Below, one piece after another: positions 1 to 7,383 of a DNA stretch of 26,835 bases. The translations under genes were made by a program, and so were the position numbers. Positions within the stretch are counted from its first letter, which is position 1; each line of letters opens with the position of its first letter. Under the pieces are notes generated by a model. The model worked only from the letters and a program-made list of their open reading frames with translations, was not told the DNA's origin and did no database searches. This DNA comes from Bdellovibrionota bacterium (GTDB lineage: Bacteria > Bdellovibrionota > Bacteriovoracia > Bacteriovoracales > Bacteriovoracaceae), in NCBI GenBank assembly GCA_030836365.1, contig JAURQB010000038.1, positions 1-26,835 of the forward strand, given 5' to 3'.

Positions 1-390
1 TGAGGCAATGATCGGGTTTTTTCCAAGTTCTTTTTCATCATCGCTGTGCCAGGCAGCATAATCTTTTCCGGATTCATATAAATTAACAAGAGCGCTATTG
101 AATCTATGCTTTGTTATTTCTTCAGTCTGAGATTTGATCTTTTTTAAAAATGGAGTCCAAGAGTTTGGGGACATCAAGATGGAGGAATACTTATAAGTTA
201 AGTTTTTATTATCTGCATACCAAGAGTGATAGCGTGGAATAGGGATCTCCTTACCAAAAATCTGAATATTATCTTTTTGCCAGTTAATATCATTTTGCAA
301 TTGAACAAAAACGGAATCATCTAATTGAAGAGCATTTTCATATAGAATTACTTGGCAATTATTTTTGTTAATTATCTCTGTTTGTTTCAT
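1..390 (-). CDS. AlkB-like 2-oxoglutarate/Fe(II) dioxygenase, N-terminal part (cut by window edge)
   Basis: The first 130 codons are in the window; the 3' end lies off its left edge. AlkB-family enzymes remove alkyl groups from DNA or RNA bases by oxidation with Fe(II) and 2-oxoglutarate. The translation contains IPRYHSWYAD (residues about 50-59) and FNSALVNLYESGKDYAAWHS followed by DDE (about 97-119). The latter is the ALKBH2/3-type signature; H-S-D in it supplies the first two iron ligands, and the third (a distal His) would lie outside the window. NPIIAS near the edge fits the strand that precedes the active-site sheet. The start ATG at 388-390 has no obvious Shine-Dalgarno. The terminator of the His-Gly gene sits immediately upstream, so this gene probably has its own promoter or depends on read-through. 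The family call is secure; whether it repairs DNA or RNA cannot be told. Confidence 0.85.
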   Translation of the reverse strand, partial: MKQTEIINKNNCQVILYENALQLDDSVFVQLQNDINWQKDNIQIFGKEIPIPRYHSWYADNKNLTYKYSSILMSPNSWTPFLKKIKSQTEEITKHRFNSALVNLYESGKDYAAWHSDDEKELGKNPIIAS

Positions 391-394
391 TGCT

Positions 395-425
395 AAAAAG
401 AAGTAGGAGGGCAGAAAGCCCTCCT
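395..425 (-). terminator. Rho-independent terminator of the His-Gly gene
   Basis: A perfect 8-bp stem, AGGAGGGC (405-412) and GCCCTCCT (418-425), with a 5-base loop. On the minus strand it is followed by a T-rich tract (ACTTCTTTTT, 395-404). It lies 13 bases past the stop of the gene ending at 439 and just before the AlkB-like start. Confidence 0.85.
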
Positions 426-438
426 GGGTTGATAAATA

Positions 439-1029
439 TTATCTTGCGTAGCTAAAGTAAAAACCACCTAAGTGCTTTTGATGTCCTTTATGCCCATGTC
501 CATGTCCGTGTCCATGCCCATGTCCGTGTCCATGTCCATGTCCATGTCCGTGTCCGTGTCCATGTCCATGTCCGTGTCCGTGTCCATGTCCGTGCCCATG
601 TCTTGGTGGTTTTTGCTCATGGTTATTTTTGTGGGGATTTCTTCCATGGGGAGGCTTTTGCCCGTCTTGAGGTGGTTTGTGGCCGTCACATTTACCTACT
701 TTATAGAAGTCACCGTAGTATAAAACTTGATCAGCTGTTCTGATGTAGGTTCCTCTAAAAGAGAGAGTTTTTTTCTTTCCATTTCTCTCCGTTTCAAAAT
801 CAGCAACAAATACTTTTCTTCCATTTTCATCAAATGAATGAAATTTATCTGTGCGCCATTCAACTTTTTGACCACGTAAAACAACTTCTCCTTCTCCGCG
901 CGCAGGAACTTCTAGAGTCATCTCTCTTATTGCAAGCTCGTCCTCAGGAGTTGCATAAAAAATCTTCCCTGAAACTTCTGTGGCCATCGCGTTTGCACTT
1001 AATAGCCCTAATAAAACTAACCATTTCAT
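439..1029 (-). CDS. Secreted protein with C-terminal (His-Gly)18 tail
   Basis: A 196-residue exported protein of unknown function. Residues 1-16 (MKWLVLLGLLSANAMA) are a typical signal peptide with an AMA cleavage site. Residues about 17-112 form a small, probably beta-rich domain ending at KVGKCDGH that I do not recognise. A Pro/His/Gln-rich linker (about 113-142) follows, then an uninterrupted run of 18 His-Gly pairs, then HKGHQKHL and a short aromatic end (GGFYFSYAR). His-Gly runs bind Ni, Zn, Cu or Co in other proteins, so periplasmic metal binding or storage is a reasonable inference. The start has a strong Shine-Dalgarno (AAAGGAG, 6 bases upstream). The gene follows the metallo-hydrolase gene by 26 bases and may be cotranscribed with it. 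The tail is encoded by a 6-bp tandem repeat. Confidence 0.85.
   Translation of the reverse strand: MKWLVLLGLLSANAMATEVSGKIFYATPEDELAIREMTLEVPARGEGEVVLRGQKVEWRTDKFHSFDENGRKVFVADFETERNGKKKTLSFRGTYIRTADQVLYYGDFYKVGKCDGHKPPQDGQKPPHGRNPHKNNHEQKPPRHGHGHGHGHGHGHGHGHGHGHGHGHGHGHGHGHGHGHKGHQKHLGGFYFSYAR
495..602. repeat. 6-bp tandem repeat, 18 units, coding for His-Gly
   Basis: Eighteen consecutive hexamers of the form CAYGGN on the minus strand (plus strand reads CATGTC, CGTGTC, with two CATGCC/CGTGCC). The His codon alternates irregularly between CAT and CAC, while the encoded His-Gly pair never changes. Confidence 0.95.
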
Positions 1030-1055
1030 AAAATCTCCTTTTTTATTATGAAGGT

Positions 1056-1943
1056 TTAAAAAACCTGTTGGTTGTATTGTTCTACGAATTCAAATGCTTC
1101 GTATTTTCCTTTGTCGTTGCGCCGGATTTTACTGGCAACATACTTATTGTCATGAGTGTAGTAAAAGATCATTTTTTCTAAATCAACCTCTTGATACAGT
1201 TTTGTTTTCTCGTCTATTAATAGCTCTGGGAATCGATCATAGCCCATGGTTAATGGTATATGTGCCCAAGTTGTTCCAGGAATAAGATCTCCGCAGAAAA
1301 TAAGATCCGCTGAATCTGTTTGAACAATTGTATGTAATTGTCCTGGAGTGTGTCCGTTAGATTGAAAAAATCGAAAATGATTTTTTATTTCATCTGGTAA
1401 TGAATTTTCATTATCTGGAGATATTTTGATGAGCCTTTCTGACTTCTTTAGTGAGTCGATCATTTGGGGAATGAAAGATGCTCGATCTCTTCCATGTGGA
1501 TTCGTTGCGCGATCCCAAGCATCAACGCCAACAATGAACTTAGCGTTTGGAAATAGTAAAGAAGAGTGTTCAGGGTCTTCTTTATATGGTGGTAAAAGCC
1601 CTCCCGCATGATCAAAGTGTAGATGAGATAAAATGACGTAATGGATATCTTCGTGAGTTAATCCATATTCTTGAAGGGACTCTAATAGGACGTGCCGATC
1701 ATTTGGAGTTACACCATAACGGTCTGCGAGTTTGGGTTCAAAAAAAGCTCCGATTCCTGTTTCAAGAAGTATGTTTATTTCGTTGATTTGAACGAGCATT
1801 CCTCGACAGGCAAGCTCTATTCGGTTTAGGTGATCTGGTTTTAACCAGCGCTCCCACATGGCCTTTGGAGCATTTCCAAACATGGCACCACCATCTAATA
1901 ATTGGCGATTGCCCTCAATGCTCGAAATTTGAATTGCGCTCAT
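1056..1943 (-). CDS. Metallo-beta-lactamase-fold hydrolase (lactonase-like)
   Basis: A 295-residue MBL-fold enzyme with no signal peptide, so probably cytoplasmic. The two-metal site is complete: H107-x-H109-x-D111-H112 (HLHFDH), H198 in GHTPGQ, D219 in IFCGD and H264 in YYTHD. The length and the order of motifs resemble the AttM/AiiA-like and YflN-like branches, which include N-acyl-homoserine lactonases, but no residue visible here proves that substrate. The family also includes other lactonases and esterases. The start ATG has a good Shine-Dalgarno (ACGGAG). It lies 34 bases past the lipocalin terminator, so it probably has its own promoter, and may be transcribed together with the His-Gly gene downstream. 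Confidence 0.88.
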   Translation of the reverse strand: MSAIQISSIEGNRQLLDGGAMFGNAPKAMWERWLKPDHLNRIELACRGMLVQINEINILLETGIGAFFEPKLADRYGVTPNDRHVLLESLQEYGLTHEDIHYVILSHLHFDHAGGLLPPYKEDPEHSSLLFPNAKFIVGVDAWDRATNPHGRDRASFIPQMIDSLKKSERLIKISPDNENSLPDEIKNHFRFFQSNGHTPGQLHTIVQTDSADLIFCGDLIPGTTWAHIPLTMGYDRFPELLIDEKTKLYQEVDLEKMIFYYTHDNKYVASKIRRNDKGKYEAFEFVEQYNQQVF

Positions 1944-1977
1944 AAAAACTCCGTTTTTTAGGCGAAAATTATTTCAT

Positions 1978-2011
1978 AAAAAAAAATCATTGGCCCAATT
2001 AAATGGGCCAA
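1978..2011 (-). terminator. Rho-independent terminator of the lipocalin gene
   Basis: An 8-bp stem, TTGGCCCA (1990-1997) with TGGGCCAA (2004-2011), and a loop ATTAAA. On the minus strand nine T residues (1978-1986) follow after ATGA. A second, weaker 6-bp inverted repeat (CCTCTC 2035-2040 with GAGAGG 2051-2056) lies between it and the stop codon. Confidence 0.85.
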
Positions 2012-2071
2012 CAATTAATGTCAAATTATATCAACCTCTCCATTAGGATAGAGAGGCGAGATAGAGTTTAA

Positions 2072-2599
2072 CTACAACCAAATTGGGGTTTTGATTAATT
2101 TGGATGTATCGTAATGGTGTTTTGCTTCAAGTCTTTCAAGAATGTCATTGTAGAGAGATTCTGGTAGCTCTTTTGTTCTAGAAAGAATCCATAAAAATTT
2201 TCTTTTTGGCTCTCCAATAACTGCGTATTCATAGTTTTCACCTAGTTCGATGATCCAATAGTTACCAGCAAACCAACCGTATCTTCCAAAAAATGGAACG
2301 AAAGATACTTTAAGTTTTGAGTTTGTCGTTTTGTCAGCAACTCTTGCATATCCATTCGCAACTTTTACCGTTCCGTCTGATTTTCTTTGGCATGAGTTTT
2401 TTACTTCAATGTAAGAACCATTGTTTGTGTACTCTGCCGTTGTTCCCGCACATTCTTTTTGGAAGTTATTTGCATATCTTGATATTTCATACCACTTTCC
2501 AACGTACTGCTCGAGATCTACATGTGAAACAGACTGAAGCTCCGTGGATGCCATTGCTTGAAGCGATAAAGCTAATAAAATTGCGCTAAAGATTTTCAT
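2072..2599 (-). CDS. blc: Bacterial lipocalin (Blc-like)
   Basis: A 175-residue secreted lipocalin. The signal peptide is MKIFSAILLALSLQAMA. The mature start carries the lipocalin G-x-W signature in VGKWYEISRYANNFQKEC (about residues 33-50). It continues with the expected YIEVKNSC and NGYARV strands, FGRYGWFAGNYWII, EYAVIGEP and LWILSRT, all as in E. coli Blc. Blc-type lipocalins bind lysophospholipids or fatty acids in the envelope. E. coli Blc is an outer-membrane lipoprotein, but there is no Cys after this signal peptide, so the protein is more likely soluble in the periplasm or secreted. Two Cys (about 50 and 70) could pair. The start has an AAAGGA Shine-Dalgarno. The gene has its own terminator and is divergent from the UvrA-like gene. 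Confidence 0.9.
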   Translation of the reverse strand: MKIFSAILLALSLQAMASTELQSVSHVDLEQYVGKWYEISRYANNFQKECAGTTAEYTNNGSYIEVKNSCQRKSDGTVKVANGYARVADKTTNSKLKVSFVPFFGRYGWFAGNYWIIELGENYEYAVIGEPKRKFLWILSRTKELPESLYNDILERLEAKHHYDTSKLIKTPIWL

Positions 2600-2780
2600 T
2601 TGATTTTCCTTTGTTTAAACTGTGCGCAAAGTATAATGAACAGCTAACTTTGTCTATTTTTGCAAAGAGTTATGAATACCAAATATCAAATGGTTGGCAC
2701 CATTATTCTTATACATTGGCCAGACATGAATTACTTTATTTTAAAAATGGCCTAGGATGCAGAAATTAAACTGAAATAGG

Positions 2781-5375
2781 GTGAAAAAGTTGAACTCAAT
2801 ACAAATAAAAGGTGCACGAAGCAACAATTTAAAAAATATCGATGTCGAAATTCCCTTGAATAAAATAACCTGCGTTGCAGGCCCTAGTGGATCAGGAAAA
2901 TCATCCCTGGCCTACCACACTCTTTATAGTGAATCGAAGCGGCGATTTTTAAATTCACTTTCAAATAGTGATAAGTTTTTTTGGGATACACCAAAAACAG
3001 TTGATGTTGATTCTATTTCGCCTGTTCTTCCTGTGTGGGGACTTTCTCAACATAATCCCATTATGGGATCTCGACATGTTGTCAGTGACGTTTTAAACAT
3101 AACTAGTTCTATACAATATGTTTTCCACCTTTTAGGTTCACAGTTTTGTCCTCATTGCTCTAGCGTTTTGGAAAAAAAGAAAATTTCAGTAGAAATAGAA
3201 AAATGTTACCAGAAAAAAAACCTTGATGAAAAAGATGTCATCCATTTGATGATTAACTATGGTGATTATTTTGATCACTTCAACGGCCAACCACCTATTA
3301 GAGGCGTGAGCGATGAGGGGGCGATTGCGCCCTTTGAGCCGGGAATGGATATTGTTGAGTTAAAAAGATTTCGCTATAAAAATATAAAGGATGTTGAGAG
3401 TTATTTGAGTGAGTTTGATCAGCAGTTTTCTCATGTCTTTACATTTTCAGAGCATGATAAAAAGTGCCATGAGTTTCGTGATGTCGATGAACTTGGATGT
3501 TCAAAATGTGCTCTCAAATTTGAAAAAATTCATGACCTCAAGGAACTCGATCCAGGTAGCCCTGTCGGTGCATGTACAAGTTGTGAAGGGCATGGAGCAA
3601 CTCTTGATGTTGATTATAAAAAAATTGTACGAGATTACTCATTAAGTATAAGTGAAGGGGCAATCCACCTACTTAACTATAAGCATTTTGAACATTTTCT
3701 GCCTGCTCTGATGAAAGAGTTAAAAAGCAATGGCTTTGATGTTCATGCACCATTTAATGAATTGTCAGATGAGGTTTGGGAGATAATAGAGTCTCCTGCG
3801 GGTAATTATCCTGGACTTCTGGCTTTAATTGATTACCTCGAGTCGAAGAAATATAAGAAATCTGTTCGTATCTATTTAAGAGGTTTTAAAAGTGAGTTTA
3901 CCTGCGAGATGTGTAATGGTGTCCGATTAAAATCAGCCGCTCTTGGCAAAACAATCTTGGCCGACAATAAAAAAATAAACTTAAAAAAAGTCTATTCTTC
4001 ACGCATTGAGGACCTACATAAAATTTTCAAGCAAATTCTAAAAGAAAACTCTAAAAATAAAGCAACGACACAAATTAAACAGGCCATTGATCATTTAAAA
4101 ATGGCTGTAGATTTAGGTCTTGGGCATCTGCTTGTTAATCGGAAAGCAAAAACCTTATCTGGCAGTGAGTATCAACGTCTGTTACTGGTAAAATATTTTG
4201 GACATCAGGGCAGTGGTGGATTTTATATATTAGATGAACCATCATTAGGTTTGAGTGAGGCATATCAAAAAGTTGTATTGAATTATTTAAAAAAGCTTCA
4301 AGAGAGAGAGAATACAATTTTGCTCGTCGAGCATTCGACATTTTTCCAAAAAAATTGTGATGAGTTAATAATTATGGGGCCAGGCTCAGGTAATGCCGGA
4401 GGAGAAATAATTTTTCAAGGTAATCCGAAGAAATATAAACATGAAACCGAAGAGATTGTGAGTGAAAAATGGAACAAGGCCAAGTCAAAAGATTTCTTGA
4501 GTGTTAATAAAATTAAAGGCCCATATTTAGAGGAAAAATCGTTTCGCATCAAAAAAGGTATACTAACCTGGATACATGGAAACCCGGGAAGTGGTAAAAC
4601 GTCCTATATGCTTCATGGACTAGCTAATAGCTTAAATTACCAATTTGAAGGTAAATATCTTTTCGATACTGAAGTTGAGTGTGATGAAATTCTCAATGCT
4701 GATGATTATGAGGGCGTGCATTTTATTGATTCAAATCTTGGGAAAATTACGAGTCGATCGACGGTTGGAACCTATGTTGGTCTATTGCCACTGATCAGAA
4801 AAATATTCTCCAGCACAAGAGAGGCTAAAGTAAATGGTTTTCTCGATGGCCATTTCTCCTGGAATTCTCCGCTCGGGCAATGTCCTACATGTGAGGGAAG
4901 TGGTGTCCGAGTGATCGATCTTCACTTCTTAGAGGATCTGGAGTTTGTTTGTGACGCCTGTGAGGGAAGGAAGATTAAAATAGGCCCAAGTGAAATTAAA
5001 GTTGGCCCCTATAGTTATCATGATGTTGTTAGCCGAGAGTTAAGTAGTGTAATTGGCGCACTAGATTTAACAAGTAAAGGTAAAAGGATTTATGATTACT
5101 TGACTCTGTTACAACTAAATTACCTGTCGTTGGGACGGAGTTTAAACACTCTTTCTGGTGGAGAACGTCAACGACTTAAATTATTTACATTGCTTCAAAA
5201 GAAAATTAAGAATTCAATTCTCTTTTTTGAAAACGTCTCATTTGGAATATCAAATAAAGAAATTCATAACTTTTCTTTTGTTTTTGAGCGGCTTCGAAAC
5301 GATGGAAATACCATCATTTTAATTGATTCATCACCAGAATTTTCTGAAATGAGTGACGACGAAATTATTATTTAG
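2781..5375 (+). CDS. UvrA-like ABC ATPase with a degenerate second ATPase half
   Basis: An 864-residue paralogue of UvrA, the damage-sensing ATPase of nucleotide excision repair (usually about 940 residues). First half: Walker A GPSGSGKSS (34-42), zinc-type pairs CPHC (123-126), CSKC (240-243), CTSC (265-268) and CEMC (375-378), signature LSGSEYQR (459-466), Walker B ILDEPS (483-488) and H-loop VEH (516-518). Second half: Walker A GNPGSGKTS (600-608), zinc pairs CPTC (701-704) and CDAC (724-727), signature LSGGERQR (791-798). The second Walker B reads FFENVS (815-820): catalytic Asp-Glu has become Glu-Asn, and the H-loop His is replaced (IDS, 848-850). Binding without hydrolysis in this half is therefore likely. 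A TTG at 2790, six bases after AGGGTG, gives the usual UvrA start and may be the real one. It stands alone, without uvrB. Confidence 0.88.
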   Translation: MKKLNSIQIKGARSNNLKNIDVEIPLNKITCVAGPSGSGKSSLAYHTLYSESKRRFLNSLSNSDKFFWDTPKTVDVDSISPVLPVWGLSQHNPIMGSRHVVSDVLNITSSIQYVFHLLGSQFCPHCSSVLEKKKISVEIEKCYQKKNLDEKDVIHLMINYGDYFDHFNGQPPIRGVSDEGAIAPFEPGMDIVELKRFRYKNIKDVESYLSEFDQQFSHVFTFSEHDKKCHEFRDVDELGCSKCALKFEKIHDLKELDPGSPVGACTSCEGHGATLDVDYKKIVRDYSLSISEGAIHLLNYKHFEHFLPALMKELKSNGFDVHAPFNELSDEVWEIIESPAGNYPGLLALIDYLESKKYKKSVRIYLRGFKSEFTCEMCNGVRLKSAALGKTILADNKKINLKKVYSSRIEDLHKIFKQILKENSKNKATTQIKQAIDHLKMAVDLGLGHLLVNRKAKTLSGSEYQRLLLVKYFGHQGSGGFYILDEPSLGLSEAYQKVVLNYLKKLQERENTILLVEHSTFFQKNCDELIIMGPGSGNAGGEIIFQGNPKKYKHETEEIVSEKWNKAKSKDFLSVNKIKGPYLEEKSFRIKKGILTWIHGNPGSGKTSYMLHGLANSLNYQFEGKYLFDTEVECDEILNADDYEGVHFIDSNLGKITSRSTVGTYVGLLPLIRKIFSSTREAKVNGFLDGHFSWNSPLGQCPTCEGSGVRVIDLHFLEDLEFVCDACEGRKIKIGPSEIKVGPYSYHDVVSRELSSVIGALDLTSKGKRIYDYLTLLQLNYLSLGRSLNTLSGGERQRLKLFTLLQKKIKNSILFFENVSFGISNKEIHNFSFVFERLRNDGNTIILIDSSPEFSEMSDDEIII

Positions 5376-5404
5376 TTATTGCTAATTATTTTTTGTTTTT
5401 CTTT

Positions 5405-6322
5405 TTATTTATTTTTCTGAAATAAGTAGCATTGATGAATTTTTTTATTATTAAAGTCTGCAGGTATGCTTTTCTCTGTTAAATTTAATAATTGGTAGGA
5501 ATCCTGATTTAGAAAACAATCATCTAGTTTAAAGTCTCGTTTGTTGCAACTGAAATATAACTTTCCATTTGGAGATAGTTTTTTTAGGCACTCATTGATT
5601 AAAAAGATATGGTCTTTTTGAACATCAAAATAATTATCCATTTTTTTTGAGTTAGAGAAAGTTGGTGGATCGCAAATGATGAGATCATAGACTTCTGTAA
5701 TTTCTGGTAGTGCGTCCAAAATGTCCATCGCAATAAATTTGTGTTGATCAAGAGGAATATTATTTTGAATAAAATTTTCTTTTCCCCAATCAAGATATTT
5801 TTGAGAAAGGTCGATGCTTGTCACCTCAGTCGCCCCGCCAACGGCGGCTGCCGTAGAGATGGAGCAAGTGTAACTAAAGAGGTTTAATACGCGCTTGTCA
5901 TTCGTTTCTTTTTTGACCCATTTTCTCAGAGGGCGGTGATCTAGAAATAATCCCGTATCAATATAATCCGACAGGTTTACCTTAAATTGAATATCCTGTT
6001 CCGTAATAAAGAGCTCTTTATTTCGGGAGCTAAACTTAGCGTATTTTTGGAATCGATCTTGATTTTTTCTTCTCTTGAGGTAGATATTTTCAATATCGGG
6101 AAATATTTTTTTTAGTGCTTCAAGGAGCTCATCTAGATTTGTTTTATTTTCATCAATTTTGTCATTCCGTCTGTCATGGATAACAATGTTGCTCGCATAA
6201 ATATCGGCCATAAAAGGATACTCGGGAATGTCTAAATCATAAATGCGATAGGCCTCTGTTGACGATTGAACGCCACGTGATTTCAGACGTTTAATGTTTT
6301 TTCTTATTCTATTTTCAATCAT
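5405..6322 (-). CDS. rlmK: RlmK-type 23S rRNA (guanine-N7) methyltransferase, stand-alone
   Basis: A 305-residue class I SAM-dependent methyltransferase matching the C-terminal (RlmK) half of E. coli RlmKL, which makes m7G2069 in 23S rRNA. Visible hallmarks: NRIRKNIKRLKSRG at the start, AYRIYDLDIPEYPFMADIY (about 24-42), a PUA-like turn, DYIDTGLFLDHRPLRKWV (about 119-136), the SAM loop LNLFSYTCSISTAAAVGGA (about 146-164), D170 as the acidic SAM residue, and the active-site motif DPPTFSNSKKM (about 218-228). The C terminus has the usual SCNKRDFKLD. E. coli RlmKL joins this to a THUMP-RlmL half; that half is absent here and not encoded nearby. It converges with the UvrA-like gene and is divergent from the histidine kinase, with overlapping promoters. 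Confidence 0.88.
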   Translation of the reverse strand: MIENRIRKNIKRLKSRGVQSSTEAYRIYDLDIPEYPFMADIYASNIVIHDRRNDKIDENKTNLDELLEALKKIFPDIENIYLKRRKNQDRFQKYAKFSSRNKELFITEQDIQFKVNLSDYIDTGLFLDHRPLRKWVKKETNDKRVLNLFSYTCSISTAAAVGGATEVTSIDLSQKYLDWGKENFIQNNIPLDQHKFIAMDILDALPEITEVYDLIICDPPTFSNSKKMDNYFDVQKDHIFLINECLKKLSPNGKLYFSCNKRDFKLDDCFLNQDSYQLLNLTEKSIPADFNNKKIHQCYLFQKNK

Positions 6323-6360
6323 AGTCGTTATCGCTTTTTGCTTAAATTTTTAATTTTATG

Positions 6361-6388
6361 CTTATATTAAATTGATGCGAGTTGACAA
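6361..6388 (-). promoter_or_regulatory. Putative promoter of the RlmK-like gene
   Basis: On the minus strand: -35 TTGTCA (6383-6388), 16-base spacer, -10 TATAAG (6361-6366), with transcription expected from about 6354, some 30 bases before the ATG at 6322. Its -35 overlaps that of the divergent kinase promoter in the palindrome GTTGACAAC. Confidence 0.5.
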
Positions 6389-6411
6389 CAGGAAGTCTGG
6401 CCCGATACATT
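6382..6411 (+). promoter_or_regulatory. Putative promoter of the two-component operon (leaderless)
   Basis: A perfect -35 TTGACA (6382-6387), 18-base spacer and -10 TACATT (6406-6411, 4 of 6). The expected start of transcription, about seven bases past the -10, falls on or next to the kinase ATG at 6418. Confidence 0.5.
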
Positions 6412-6417
6412 TTCGGC

Positions 6418-7383
6418 ATGAAAAGAATTCCTTGGTTTCTCAACCCCGTCCTTATCTTTGTCGGCAGTCTCGTGGCCGTGATTATTTCATTGATTCTTTT
6501 TATTTATTGGTCGTTGAAGGCTAAATTTGGAATTGAAGACTTTATTCAAAAATTTAATTTAAATCAAGATCCACTGCTTGAACTAAATACCTGGATCACT
6601 ATTTTTACTCTCAGCATTTTAGTTTTTGTGATCATTGTGGGGATATCGATTATCTACGTTTATTATCAAAAGACGATTAATCTCTACAGGTTGCAAAATA
6701 ATTTCATCAATAACTTTACTCACGAGCTTAAAACTCCATTAACATCGATTCGTTTATTTTTAGAAACAATGAAAAATCATGAGTTAAATAGAGAAGATCA
6801 GATAAAATATTTAGATTATATGCAAGATGATACCTCAAGGCTTGGTGGAATTATTAATCATATATTAAGCACGGCAAAGATTGAGTCTAATTCATATTCA
6901 AAAAAAATGGAGAGAGTGAATTTAATCGCACTAATTGAAGATCTTATTTCAAATAATCCTCAGTTATCTAAAAGCATAGACTTTAAACTTCAATCAGCTG
7001 AGCAATTTTCGATCAATGGTGATATAGAGTTACTAGAAATGCTTTTTTTAAATATCATTACAAATTCAATTAAATATAATGAATCTGATTTACCATCGTT
7101 ATCTGTTGAAACAAAAAGAGAAGGAAGAAACTTTGTGATTATGTTTCACGATAATGGTATCGGGATAGCATCAGATCAATTAAATAAAATTTTTAAAAAG
7201 TTTTATCAAGTTGGTGATAGTTTAGATGTGAGTGCGAAAGGTTCAGGACTTGGTCTGTTTTTATCTCAAATGATCGCTCAAATGCACAAACTAAAACTTT
7301 CTGTCACGAGTGATGGTGTCGGCCATGGCTCGACATTTATTCTCAAATGCCCCCAATCTCAAGAGCTAAGGAGTTCGCCATGA
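6418..7383 (+). CDS. Sensor histidine kinase
   Basis: A 321-residue membrane histidine kinase that would phosphorylate the response regulator encoded next. Two membrane segments (about 9-31 and 60-82) flank a short external loop of about 28 residues, too small for a folded sensor domain, so it may sense the membrane itself or a partner. The H-box is NNFTHELKTPLTSIR with phosphoacceptor H102. The N-box is LNIITNSIKYN, G1 is HDNGIGIA, the F-box KIFKKFYQ and G2 GSGLGLFL. An in-frame TTG at 6382 would add 12 residues, but that TTG is part of a perfect -35 box. I prefer the ATG at 6418, although no Shine-Dalgarno precedes it; a leaderless message would explain this. The stop overlaps the regulator start (ATGA). 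The stimulus is unknown. Confidence 0.92.
   Translation: MKRIPWFLNPVLIFVGSLVAVIISLILFIYWSLKAKFGIEDFIQKFNLNQDPLLELNTWITIFTLSILVFVIIVGISIIYVYYQKTINLYRLQNNFINNFTHELKTPLTSIRLFLETMKNHELNREDQIKYLDYMQDDTSRLGGIINHILSTAKIESNSYSKKMERVNLIALIEDLISNNPQLSKSIDFKLQSAEQFSINGDIELLEMLFLNIITNSIKYNESDLPSLSVETKREGRNFVIMFHDNGIGIASDQLNKIFKKFYQVGDSLDVSAKGSGLGLFLSQMIAQMHKLKLSVTSDGVGHGSTFILKCPQSQELRSSP

Noticed and set aside
495..602. CRISPR-like array
   Set aside because: The units are 6 bases, adjacent, without spacers and within a coding frame.
468..723. Open frames on both strands across the hexamer array (Met-Asp/Met-Ser rich translations)
   Set aside because: They are shadows of the His-Gly repeat: any 6-bp repeat stays open in several frames. 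Only the frame with a signal peptide and Shine-Dalgarno is credible.
2617..2770. Promoter boxes in the gap between the lipocalin and the UvrA-like gene
   Set aside because: A TATACT-like -10 exists on the minus strand but the best -35 (TAGACA) is only 15 bases away. On the plus strand TTGGCA and TATACA are 10 bases apart. Neither is good enough to list.
4135..4341. Minus-strand 68-codon frame inside the UvrA-like gene
   Set aside because: It lies fully inside a well-supported coding frame over the signature and Walker B region and has no features of its own.
5376..5404. Terminator between the convergent UvrA-like and RlmK-like genes
   Set aside because: There are long T runs but only a 4-bp AT-rich stem, so no supported hairpin.
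6382..6417. TTG at 6382 as the start of the histidine kinase
   Set aside because: That TTG is the first part of a perfect -35 TTGACA with a matching -10, there is no Shine-Dalgarno for it, and the ATG at 6418 gives a normal membrane-kinase N terminus.
7347..7379. Longer response regulator starting at the ATG at 7347
   Set aside because: The ATG at 7380 has an AAGGAG six bases upstream and gives the standard receiver start MKAKILLIEDE.
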